Shown here piece after piece: positions 1 to 7,000 of a stretch of 7,629 nucleotides of DNA. The translations under genes were made by a program, and so were the position numbers. The notes below the pieces were generated by a model. It did no database searches and was not told the origin of the DNA. It saw nothing but the letters and a program-made list of their open reading frames with translations. Origin of the DNA: Promethearchaeota archaeon (GTDB taxonomy: Archaea > Asgardarchaeota > Lokiarchaeia > Sigynarchaeales > SOKP01); the NCBI GenBank assembly GCA_014730295.1, contig WJIN01000021.1:1-7629 (forward strand), written 5' to 3'. Within the stretch, counting starts at the first letter, position 1; every line of letters starts with the position of its first letter.

Positions 1-1
1 G

Positions 2-178
2 CGTAATATTAAACCAGATTTCTATGATTTCGCTTTCAATATTTCGAAATATACTCTTCCCTTTTCATATTTTAAGATGGATTCAAGATTCGATGAGAAC
101 TCCAGAAAGAACAATATTAAAAAACTCTCAAAATATTCTAATGAATTCAAGAATATTTTAAAAAGAGAACTTTTTTAA
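2..178 (+). CDS. C-terminal end of an unidentified protein (5' truncated by window edge)
   Basis: Frame 2 of the plus strand is open from the left edge to a TAA at 176-178, giving the last 58 residues of a gene that starts outside the window. The fragment begins RNIKPDFYDF and ends NILKRELF. It is rich in Lys, Asn, Phe and Tyr, is largely hydrophilic, and its second half (from about residue 34) looks like a basic helix. Codons mostly end in A or T, and many begin with a purine, as expected for coding DNA of this composition. A competing frame (frame 3) is also open for about 155 bp, but its translation is Ser/Ile/Leu-rich and less protein-like. I do not recognise the family. It converges with the LRR gene, leaving 54 bp between the two stop codons. 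A T6 run overlaps its stop codon and could assist termination. Confidence 0.5.
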   Translation, partial: RNIKPDFYDFAFNISKYTLPFSYFKMDSRFDENSRKNNIKKLSKYSNEFKNILKRELF

Positions 179-232
179 GGTATTTATAATGAGAATTATA
201 AGATTCTTCAGATTTTGGTGAATCCTAATTAC
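179..232. other. Convergent intergenic spacer
   Basis: These 54 bp separate the stop codon of the plus-strand fragment from the stop codon of the minus-strand LRR gene. The spacer is AT-rich and contains a weak AGAAT / ATTCT inverted repeat at 192-207 with a 6-nt loop. It could serve as a shared transcription end for both genes, with the T6 run at 171-176 on the plus strand and a T5 run further along the minus strand. The stem is too short and AT-rich to call a structured terminator. Confidence 0.25.
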
Positions 233-1210
233 CTAATTACGTTCAATTTGAATATTCTCATGAAGTTTAGGAAACTGAGTTTTTAGAGTTTTTTTATAAA
301 CCTCTCCAGGCACAGAATAAACTCGAACAATTTTTAGTGATTTTAAATTTTGGATATTAGGGTAAATTTTTTTTAAATGTCGATAGGAGATTTCAAGTTC
401 TTCTAATGATATGAGATTCTCTATTGTTTTGGGGAAATTTAAAAATTCATTTCTCAAGATATTTAGGTATTTCAGATTTCTAAGCTCTCCTATTGATTCT
501 GGAAGTGTATTCAACTGATTTAGGCTTAAATCAAGACGTTCTAAATTGTTTAATCCACCAAAAATATCGGGAATTGAAGTTAAGTTGTTGGATGACAGAT
601 TTAGATATCGAAGGTTTGATAATTGAGATAGAACAGCAGACTGATCAAAAAAAGACTGATCTAAATAATTTTCAGCAAAACTTAAATACTTTAGATATGA
701 TAGGTCTTTAATTAAAAGTGGAATTTGAGAGATATAATTATTAGAGAGATCAAGTATTTCTAACTTTTTTAAATGGACGATGGTGTCTGGGATTTCGCAG
801 ATCCTATTCTGAGGGATACTATAACAAATCATTCTGAGATGCCGATTAGTATCGGTCGTATAGATCGCTCGAAAAAACATATCGTCCCATCGAAAATAAT
901 TTAAATTATACCTAAGTTCAAGTTCATATTGCTTTAGATCAATGAATGGAAGGATATTTCTATAATCCCTTTGAAAAATGAAATAATCAAGATTATCACA
1001 TAGGGAGTTAAAAAACCCAATTTTTTCGTGAAACTTTAAGTTTAATTTTCCCAAATTACTGAAAGGAAGTGTTCCATTGAGAAAATCTTCAAGATCTTGA
1101 GGTGCCATTTTGATTAAAGGATTTTTACCTAACATTTCTAATTCATATAAGACTGATGCTTCTTCCTCTAAAACACCTTCATCTTCATAGCATTTCTTTG
1201 TGAAAGACAT
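233..1210 (-). CDS. Leucine-rich-repeat protein, cytoplasmic, 325 aa
   Basis: This is a complete ORF with an ATG start at 1208-1210 and a TAG stop. The C-terminal two thirds is an LRR solenoid of about eight units from residue 129 to 314. Most are 23 residues long with the pattern LxxLxLxxNxLxxIPxxIxxL (for example LEILDLSNNYISQIP at 150 and LERLDLSLNQLNTLP at 223). That is the short intracellular LRR type found in Ras-group-associated and bacterial or archaeal LRR proteins, and such surfaces bind protein partners. The unit at 173-199 is about four residues longer than its neighbours, and the last two units are degenerate and probably form a C-cap. Residues 1-125 are a helical, acidic-then-aromatic region. 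Its segment at 16-33 (EASVLYELEMLGKNPLIK) resembles the N-terminal motif I recall from Lokiarchaeal LRR proteins. There is no signal peptide or membrane helix. The partner is unknown, and the start is supported by an upstream TATA box. Confidence 0.9.
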   Translation of the reverse strand: MSFTKKCYEDEGVLEEEASVLYELEMLGKNPLIKMAPQDLEDFLNGTLPFSNLGKLNLKFHEKIGFFNSLCDNLDYFIFQRDYRNILPFIDLKQYELELRYNLNYFRWDDMFFRAIYTTDTNRHLRMICYSIPQNRICEIPDTIVHLKKLEILDLSNNYISQIPLLIKDLSYLKYLSFAENYLDQSFFDQSAVLSQLSNLRYLNLSSNNLTSIPDIFGGLNNLERLDLSLNQLNTLPESIGELRNLKYLNILRNEFLNFPKTIENLISLEELEISYRHLKKIYPNIQNLKSLKIVRVYSVPGEVYKKTLKTQFPKLHENIQIERN

Positions 1211-1237
1211 TTGTGTATTTGAAATTATTTGGCTAAT

Positions 1238-1248
1238 GATTATAAAAG
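1238..1248 (-). promoter_or_regulatory. Candidate archaeal TATA box for the LRR gene
   Basis: On the minus strand this reads CTTTTATAATC, centred about 33 nt before the ATG of the LRR gene. With the usual archaeal spacing of about 26 nt from TATA centre to transcription start, the leader would be only about 7-8 nt. No Shine-Dalgarno sequence lies before the ATG, consistent with a very short leader. A second candidate box lies further upstream at 1302-1310. Confidence 0.45.
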
Positions 1249-1301
1249 TTATAATTTAGATTTAGATTGTATGTAAATTTATTGATTTTCATTTCATAAT
1301 T

Positions 1302-1310
1302 ATTTATAAA
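1302..1310 (-). promoter_or_regulatory. Second candidate TATA box upstream of the LRR gene
   Basis: The minus strand reads TTTATAAATA here, a good match to an archaeal box A, about 95 nt upstream of the LRR start. It would give a leader of about 65-70 nt. It lies in the 134-bp gap after the TPR gene, which otherwise holds only AT-rich sequence. In DNA this rich in A and T, chance matches are common. Confidence 0.25.
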
Positions 1311-1344
1311 TGCACTTATCACATGATATTAGAATTCTATCTTA

Positions 1345-2280
1345 CTATATAAAAGGAATACCATTTAAATGTAATTTTTGGAGAAGTCTTTTTGCCTCCC
1401 CCGATTTTGGATCGATTTCAAACGCTTCTCGACAACATTCAATCGCTCTTTCATAATCATTTTGAGATAAATATGTCTCACCCAAATCACATAATATTTT
1501 TATGTATTCTGAAGAATTATGCTCAATATTTAATTTATCTGCTAACTCGAGTGCCTTTTTATAATAGTTAATGGCACTCTTATATCTTTTTTGTTTCGTA
1601 AATACGTCTGCTAGATTATACCATGCCCTTAAGTAATTAGGATCAAGTTCTAGGACACTCTGATAACATCTGATTGCTTTTTCGTAATTATTTAACAAAA
1701 AGTATGCAGTACCCATAGTATCCCAGACATCTGGATAATCTTGATCAATATTTAATGCTTCACGAGTATAGTGGATAACCTTCTTAAATTTAAAGAGCCT
1801 GAGATATATAATAGCAATATTATGTATTGCATCAACATTTTTAGGTTCGACTTCTAAACTATCTTGGTAATACTCAATTGCGTTTTTATACTTTCCTAAT
1901 TTAAAGAATACAGTACCCACAGCAATTAATGCTTTAAAATATTTCGGATTTATAGATAAAGTCTTTTCAAAGCATTTAAGAGCCTCATTGTAATTTTCTT
2001 TACCTAAATAAGCAACACCTAAGTAATGCCACACTACAGGACTTTGATCATCCAACTTTAATGCTTGCTTATTAATTTTAAGAACTTCATTATTAGATTT
2101 AAATTTAAAATTTAGCCTATAGTGTACATAGCCTATTTTTGCTAAAGCCTTAGCATATTTTGGATTAAGAGTTAATATTTCCCTTAGTGTTTCTAAAGCG
2201 GCTAAAAATTCCCTCTTGGCTATATATTTACTTGACTGATTGTATAATTCATTAATTCTCTTTAATGACAAATTACTCAC
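1345..2280 (-). CDS. Tetratricopeptide-repeat protein, 311 aa
   Basis: Almost the whole protein is TPR solenoid, about eight 34-residue helix pairs. The approximate units are 7-40, 41-81 (with extra residues around 57-66), 82-113, 114-147, 148-181, 182-215, 216-257 (with an insertion near NIEHNSS) and 258-291. The TPR hallmarks are clear: W/Y/L-G/A-Y-A-A-P positions, as in VWHYLGVAYLGKENYNEALK and DPNYLRAWYNLADV, with Asp-Pro or Asn-Pro closing most repeats. No catalytic domain, signal peptide or membrane helix is present, so it is probably a cytoplasmic scaffold or adaptor that binds other proteins through its concave groove. The start is a GTG at 2278-2280; an ATG overlapping it is in another frame and runs straight into a stop. 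The gene begins 37 bp after the phospholipase-like gene ends and could be co-transcribed with it. Family membership is certain, but the specific function is not known. Confidence 0.92.
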   Translation of the reverse strand: MSNLSLKRINELYNQSSKYIAKREFLAALETLREILTLNPKYAKALAKIGYVHYRLNFKFKSNNEVLKINKQALKLDDQSPVVWHYLGVAYLGKENYNEALKCFEKTLSINPKYFKALIAVGTVFFKLGKYKNAIEYYQDSLEVEPKNVDAIHNIAIIYLRLFKFKKVIHYTREALNIDQDYPDVWDTMGTAYFLLNNYEKAIRCYQSVLELDPNYLRAWYNLADVFTKQKRYKSAINYYKKALELADKLNIEHNSSEYIKILCDLGETYLSQNDYERAIECCREAFEIDPKSGEAKRLLQKLHLNGIPFI

Positions 2281-2317
2281 ATTTATAGTATTATATATAA
2301 AAAATAATATAAAAAAA
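2281..2317 (-). promoter_or_regulatory. Combined T-rich terminator and TATA promoter between the PLC-like and TPR genes
   Basis: This 37-bp gap is almost pure A/T. On the minus strand a T7 run follows directly after the phospholipase-like gene's TGA, then TATATTA, a T6 run and the self-complementary TTATATATAA. T-tracts are the usual archaeal intrinsic termination signal. The TATATTA at about 2304-2312 is centred about 28 nt before the GTG of the TPR gene, the spacing expected for a leaderless transcript. The gap can therefore be read as the end of one unit and the promoter of the next. There is no Shine-Dalgarno sequence. Confidence 0.4.
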
Positions 2318-3865
2318 TCAGGTAACTATCGGAGATTTAGTAAGCACTTTTTTCAAAATTTCTTGGAGCAATGCTATAATCCCTAAACCTAAAAGACTTG
2401 TAAGCCCAAGACGCATTGCAGCTGTTAATTTTTCAGTTTTTTCTCGGTTTGAATCATCCGATTTTAATATATCTTCAATCTCTTCATAATCAGAAGGTCT
2501 TTCAGTAGGCACTTCTAACTCAATCTCATCCAAAACTATAATCTCCTTAGTACCCCGTTTTCCAATTGTATCCTCATGACACGTTCTATTTAAACATTTT
2601 TCCAACATAAAAGCAAGAGCATTAGCGGTTTGATGAACTGCATTTTCAATAATTACCTTCAATCTTGGAACGCTGCCGCTGTCAGGATATTCTTTTGGTA
2701 AATTCATTGAAGCATTTGGATTTTTAAATTTATAGTAATTGCGATGATATTTATAATCTGTATAAAACACCTTTGTATCATTGATTTCACTTTCTTTACC
2801 ATTTTCTCCATCATAAGTTTTTCTCCCCACATCTCTTGCGGCAAAATATGGAATGGTTGGATTGATTTCAAAATTTTCAAAGTTAAAAAATCTCCAACAA
2901 GGTCCACCATTTGAAAAACTCTCATCACTGAAATAACAATGAAATTCATCTTCTAATGCTTTATTATATGAGGAAAGCATTCTACCGCTCCATTCCTTTC
3001 TCTCATGCCTTAGGTGTCCCGGATAAGACATATCAGCAATAAAATGAGCCATCGATCCTAGACACTGAGCCATCGCTTCATATTTACCTGTAATCGTTTC
3101 ATAAGTCTGACCATTATCATAACTCACACGACTTTCGTATTTAGAAAATAAATAAGCCATATTAGCATGCCATTCCGCACCTAAAATACCATCTATGTTT
3201 TCTTCCTTATAAAAATAGCTATTTGGTTCAATTTTTTTAATCCATAATTGATAAGCGTGAGTTCTCATTGCGGGATAGGAATGAAGGATTTCTTCCTCTG
3301 GAACAAAATCTTCTTCAATCATTATAAGAATATTTGAACTAAATTTATCTGGTAAATAGGTTCCATGTAGATAATTCACATATCTTCTTAATAAAAGAAA
3401 TTGATTTCTATCACCTCCTATATAATCTTTGTCAGTATAATAATTGAAATAATAGGTAAATTTAGGTACTCCACCAACCATTTCTGTTTTTTTAGTAATT
3501 CCCTCGCTTTGAATATCTATAAGATTGATGATGCTCTGTGATGGGTCATTAATCTCAGACGGAAAGATTTCTCCTGCGAATTTTCCATAAATCTCATCTT
3601 TTAAAACCAATCTTAGTGCAGAATCAGCAATCCAATCGTGTACACCATATGAATGAACCCTAAACCCAGTTCCGGATTTACCCTTTCCTATATCCTCTCC
3701 AAGTTGAGCATTAAAACAATAAGTACCTTGATGTATCTCATTCATTCTACCACTAAATCTATTTTCCCATGCTAAAGATAATTCAATAAAACTGAATACC
3801 ATGAGAAAACCAATAATTAATATCAAAATTGTCTGAATTTTTTTTCTATTCAATAACTTCACCAT
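2318..3865 (-). CDS. Secreted, membrane-anchored zinc-dependent phospholipase C / P1-nuclease-fold protein, 515 aa
   Basis: Residues 1-32 form a signal peptide: a basic start (KLLNRKK), a hydrophobic core (10-27) and an SLA cleavage site. The first mature residue would be Trp33. In classical zinc PLCs the N-terminal Trp of the mature enzyme itself binds zinc. Next comes GVHDWIADSA (His76), matching the HLWIVNRA segment of Bacillus cereus PLC, and HFIADMSYPGH (His274, Asp278, His284), matching its HYLGDVNQPMH zinc motif. Glu305 fits the Glu of the HxxxE motif, but its partner position is Asn301, and the position expected for another zinc His is Asn141. The region to about residue 425 completes the catalytic fold, and is longer than the roughly 245 aa of the bacterial enzyme. 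An acidic linker (441-478) leads to a hydrophobic helix (484-500) and a short basic tail, so the enzyme is probably tethered outside the cell. Cys424/Cys429 could form a disulfide. The substrate (phospholipid or nucleic acid) cannot be told from sequence. Confidence 0.82.
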   Translation of the reverse strand: MVKLLNRKKIQTILILIIGFLMVFSFIELSLAWENRFSGRMNEIHQGTYCFNAQLGEDIGKGKSGTGFRVHSYGVHDWIADSALRLVLKDEIYGKFAGEIFPSEINDPSQSIINLIDIQSEGITKKTEMVGGVPKFTYYFNYYTDKDYIGGDRNQFLLLRRYVNYLHGTYLPDKFSSNILIMIEEDFVPEEEILHSYPAMRTHAYQLWIKKIEPNSYFYKEENIDGILGAEWHANMAYLFSKYESRVSYDNGQTYETITGKYEAMAQCLGSMAHFIADMSYPGHLRHERKEWSGRMLSSYNKALEDEFHCYFSDESFSNGGPCWRFFNFENFEINPTIPYFAARDVGRKTYDGENGKESEINDTKVFYTDYKYHRNYYKFKNPNASMNLPKEYPDSGSVPRLKVIIENAVHQTANALAFMLEKCLNRTCHEDTIGKRGTKEIIVLDEIELEVPTERPSDYEEIEDILKSDDSNREKTEKLTAAMRLGLTSLLGLGIIALLQEILKKVLTKSPIVT

Positions 3866-3887
3866 TTATTTTATTTTAATTCGATTT

Positions 3888-3897
3888 TTATTATAGA
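3888..3897 (-). promoter_or_regulatory. Candidate TATA box for the phospholipase-like gene
   Basis: The minus strand reads CTCTATAATAAAAA across this point, with the TATAATA centred about 27 nt before the ATG at 3863-3865. This is the spacing expected for a leaderless archaeal transcript. The stretch between box and ATG is A-rich and has no Shine-Dalgarno sequence. A perfect inverted repeat abuts the box on its upstream side. Confidence 0.45.
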
Positions 3898-3898
3898 G

Positions 3899-3915
3899 CG
3901 CAAAGAAATTTTGCG
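3899..3915. repeat. Inverted repeat CGCAAA-N5-TTTGCG next to the phospholipase-like promoter
   Basis: Two perfect 6-bp arms, CGCAAA and TTTGCG, are separated by GAAAT. The element lies directly upstream of the candidate TATA box, overlapping where the BRE and any upstream regulator would bind. The 17-bp length is typical of an operator for a dimeric DNA-binding protein, but no regulator is encoded in the window. Only one copy is visible. Confidence 0.4.
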
Positions 3916-3934
3916 TAAATGTGCTTCTAAAGAG

Positions 3935-3950
3935 ACTTTCTTTAGAAAGT
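3935..3950. repeat. Inverted repeat ACTTTC-TTTA-GAAAGT in the intergenic gap
   Basis: This is a perfect 6-bp stem with a 4-nt TTTA loop. An overlapping alternative stem pairs CTAAAG at about 3927-3932 with CTTTAG at 3940-3945, so the segment could fold in two ways. It lies about 70 nt past the stop of the giant membrane-protein gene and about 70 nt before the phospholipase-like start. It could be a 3' end structure of the former or a second operator of the latter. Confidence 0.35.
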
Positions 3951-3995
3951 GCCAATGTTATATTCTTTTCAATATCTTATTTTGATTTATAATGA

Positions 3996-4003
3996 TAAAA
4001 AAT
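3996..4003 (-). terminator. T-tract after the giant membrane-protein gene
   Basis: A T6 run on the minus strand (complement of A6 at 3997-4002) begins 15 nt after the TAA at 4018-4020. Archaeal RNA polymerase terminates at T-rich runs without needing a hairpin. In such AT-rich DNA the run could also be chance. Confidence 0.3.
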
Positions 4004-4017
4004 AATATTTTAAAATT

Positions 4018-7000
4018 TTAAGGTAAAATTGTGTCGTTTGGATCGTAATAATAGGTGTCCGTCTCGGGATCATAATAGCAAAAACCGAATTCCATCGGAG
4101 GGTCGGCGGAAGGATCTGGCGAGTCTCCAGCAAATAAGCGTGTGGTCATATCATTAACGACATGGTTAAATCCCGTCATTTGAATGAAGGATGTATAACT
4201 TATACATGATATAATCAAGGAAAATAGGGTCGAAATCCACATAATTTTAGGTACTCCATCACCGAAATTTGCAAACCCATTACCTGAATCCCCACCGCTT
4301 AAGAGGCTTGTTAATCTCATGGTAAATCCAAGTCCCAAGGAAGTAAATGTGAGGGTTATAAACTGCATGAACATTTGAATTCCCGCCTCCCCCGGCATAT
4401 CCAGATCGGGTACAACTTCCTCATTTCTTTCTGGTAAGCTTCCAAAAATAAATGAAAACAGTGCCCATATAGGAGAGAGGGTTAGGGCAGAAATAATACC
4501 TAATTGATTCCAGAAATTAGAATCCAACACGCTTAAGGGATCGCAATATAATGAACCCGCCAATATTAAAAATGGTACCATTTTTAACCAGTCTGTTATA
4601 CTAGACAAAGCGTTTCGACCAATTTTTGAGAGAGCAGAGAATGATTTATAGATTGCTAAACTTGTGAAATAAAATATTGTCTGAGTGATTACATGCATCG
4701 TGAGTCCAAATAACGCACCCGGATCATTATCTGTGATAAATTGGACTAAACCTAATACTCTCTGTGCACCCCAAATAGCGACGGTAGCGACAGCTGTTAT
4801 AGCTGCTGCTTGTGGATACCAATTTGCAAGAAGTGCTGACACAAACATACTACCTACCTCGATCATGGTAAAAATGGGACCAAAAGTGCTCATAAATGGA
4901 TTATTAGGGTTATTGGATGGTCCGCCTGTAAATACCGCCTCTAGAGATCCTTGATTTCCCATTTGCCAAATTTTCTGTTGTCCATCTTGGGTATCCGTAT
5001 TCGCATCATCATCCTCCACAGAGAAGGAAAAATTCCATGCGCCCGGACCCCACGGAATCTGTTGCCAGTTATCCGAATTATCTCTGTCCCAATCTGTCGT
5101 GGCGTAAACTAATCCATCAGATACCTCATCCATCGCAATATCAATAAAATACGCGTCCGCATCCAAGCTTCCATCATGTCGGAAAAAGTGCATATCAAGA
5201 TCAATATTGACCTCCTCTTCGGGAAAACTTGGAACTCGACTTAAATGTAGTTGCGGGGTAAATTCGAACGTATCCCCAGAGGCAACATAGTGCTCCTCAT
5301 GAGTTCCGTCGGGATCGCGTACCCATACCCAAAATCGTAATACACTTTCATCATGGATTGGACCGATCACATCAGTATATCGTTTAGTTTTATATCCCTC
5401 GTCCCAATTCCATGAACATTTCCCACCCAAATCTTCGACTCGATATTTGACAATCTGGGGTGATGCTCCATCATCATTTGCCACTCTGAGATAGAGATCG
5501 AAAAATTCCTTACGTGTCTTATTTTCGGCATCGATTTGATAATCCCAGAGAAGGGAATAATTACCATCTGTATATGTAGCATTGAAATAATAGCAAAGAT
5601 GACATGATTCAGAAAAGTCGTAATAATTATCCAATTCTACATCGATTCCCCAATCCTTAATCGTTGAGCCGTAAAAACTCATATTTTCATAAATTAGATC
5701 AGTAAAGTTAATGGAACTAATCTCTTCCATCTCAAATGATTGTGTTGTCTCATCTGGAAATAATACCATCAACTTCACACTTTCTAATATCTTATTCTCG
5801 TATCGATTGATACCAGTCACATTGAATGATATTGGATTAAATTCCCATCCTGTTAATTCGATATTCGGATTATAGGAAAGATAGGGAAATTCATCTCCGA
5901 AAAATGGACCAGGCATATACTCATATCGATGAGAATCATAGGGGAATTGAGTAGTATAATTTTCCCCAATACTCGCATTATCTTTTGTCTCAAACGCATA
6001 CAACCAAAGTCCATCGCGTTCGCTATATAATTCGGGATAATTTTGATTATCATCATAATCGGCAAGAAACTCGTAGGTTACTCCGAGATAATATTCCTCC
6101 TCCTCTTCCCCTTTAGATTTGCTCATAGGATAGGTATAATTAGTACCAGAGGGAGATCGTAACGTAATATTAACATATTGAGGCGGATCTGTATCAGAAT
6201 ATGTCGTGGTAAAATTAAATTGATACTCTTCCACTTGTTCATAATTACATTTCAAATTCGGAGAGATGTTTTGACTTTGATTAAGACCTGTATCTATATC
6301 AGTTACTAAATTGGTGAGGGGGAAATAAATATCGAAATATTCCCAATATGTCCATCTGATCCATGTTTCGAGGATTTGGTGCTGTCCATTTCCCATCGTG
6401 ATATCAATAAAGCCAATCTTGGTATCAACTCCGTAGGGAACGGCCCAATTAATGCCCCAGGCACATGAAATCCCCATTAAGCCACCGAGGAGAGAGAGGG
6501 TTACTCCCATCCCCAAATACATGGTCGTCGAGATTAACAATTCGATCGCCAGCATGAGATAGGCAAAGACCAATAGTGCTGCTCGGATCACCAGCCACAC
6601 TAAGTGTGCGAGTGCGGTCGCTGCTGCCATCAGTGCCTCTTGAATGGCTCGACCAATCTCTTCGGCATTTTCCGTAATTAAGACCGCCACCGCAATAATA
6701 ATGATAGCCACGCCGAAGGTAATCACTGCCAAGAAAAAAATGCCAAGAATAAACCAGATGGTATTTGGATTCCAGCCGCCGCTCGGGTTGGGATCGGGCC
6801 CTGCTTCCGAGCTTTCATAGCGACAGTCCCACCCTATCGCCGCCATCGCCGAAATAGGTAAGTTCATCATCGAGGCTTTGGTCCCATTTAGTTTTGTAGA
6901 ATAATGCTCATAGGAGAGTGCAGTCTCGTTGGTCGTGTCGTTGACCACGCACGTGAGGAGCATGTTGAGAATTTCCATCGCCTCCGTGGCATTAAGATTA

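Noticed and set aside
493..711. Plus-strand 72-codon ORF inside the LRR gene
   Set aside because: It is antisense to the leucine-rich repeats; the repetitive LRR codons keep the opposite strand open. There is no independent coding signal.
2704..2949. Minus-strand 81-codon ORF overlapping the phospholipase-like gene
   Set aside because: It is an alternate frame of a strongly supported gene, and its Met/Ile/Lys-rich translation is typical of a shadow frame.
4685..4954. Plus-strand 89-codon ORF inside the giant membrane-protein gene
   Set aside because: It lies opposite well-supported membrane helices in a continuous 3.6-kb frame, and it has no promoter or recognisable product.
6095..6115. Poly-Glu codon run (five Glu in a row) as a possible functional repeat
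   Set aside because: It is a short acidic run in an extracellular loop, easily explained by amino-acid bias, with no repeat unit elsewhere.
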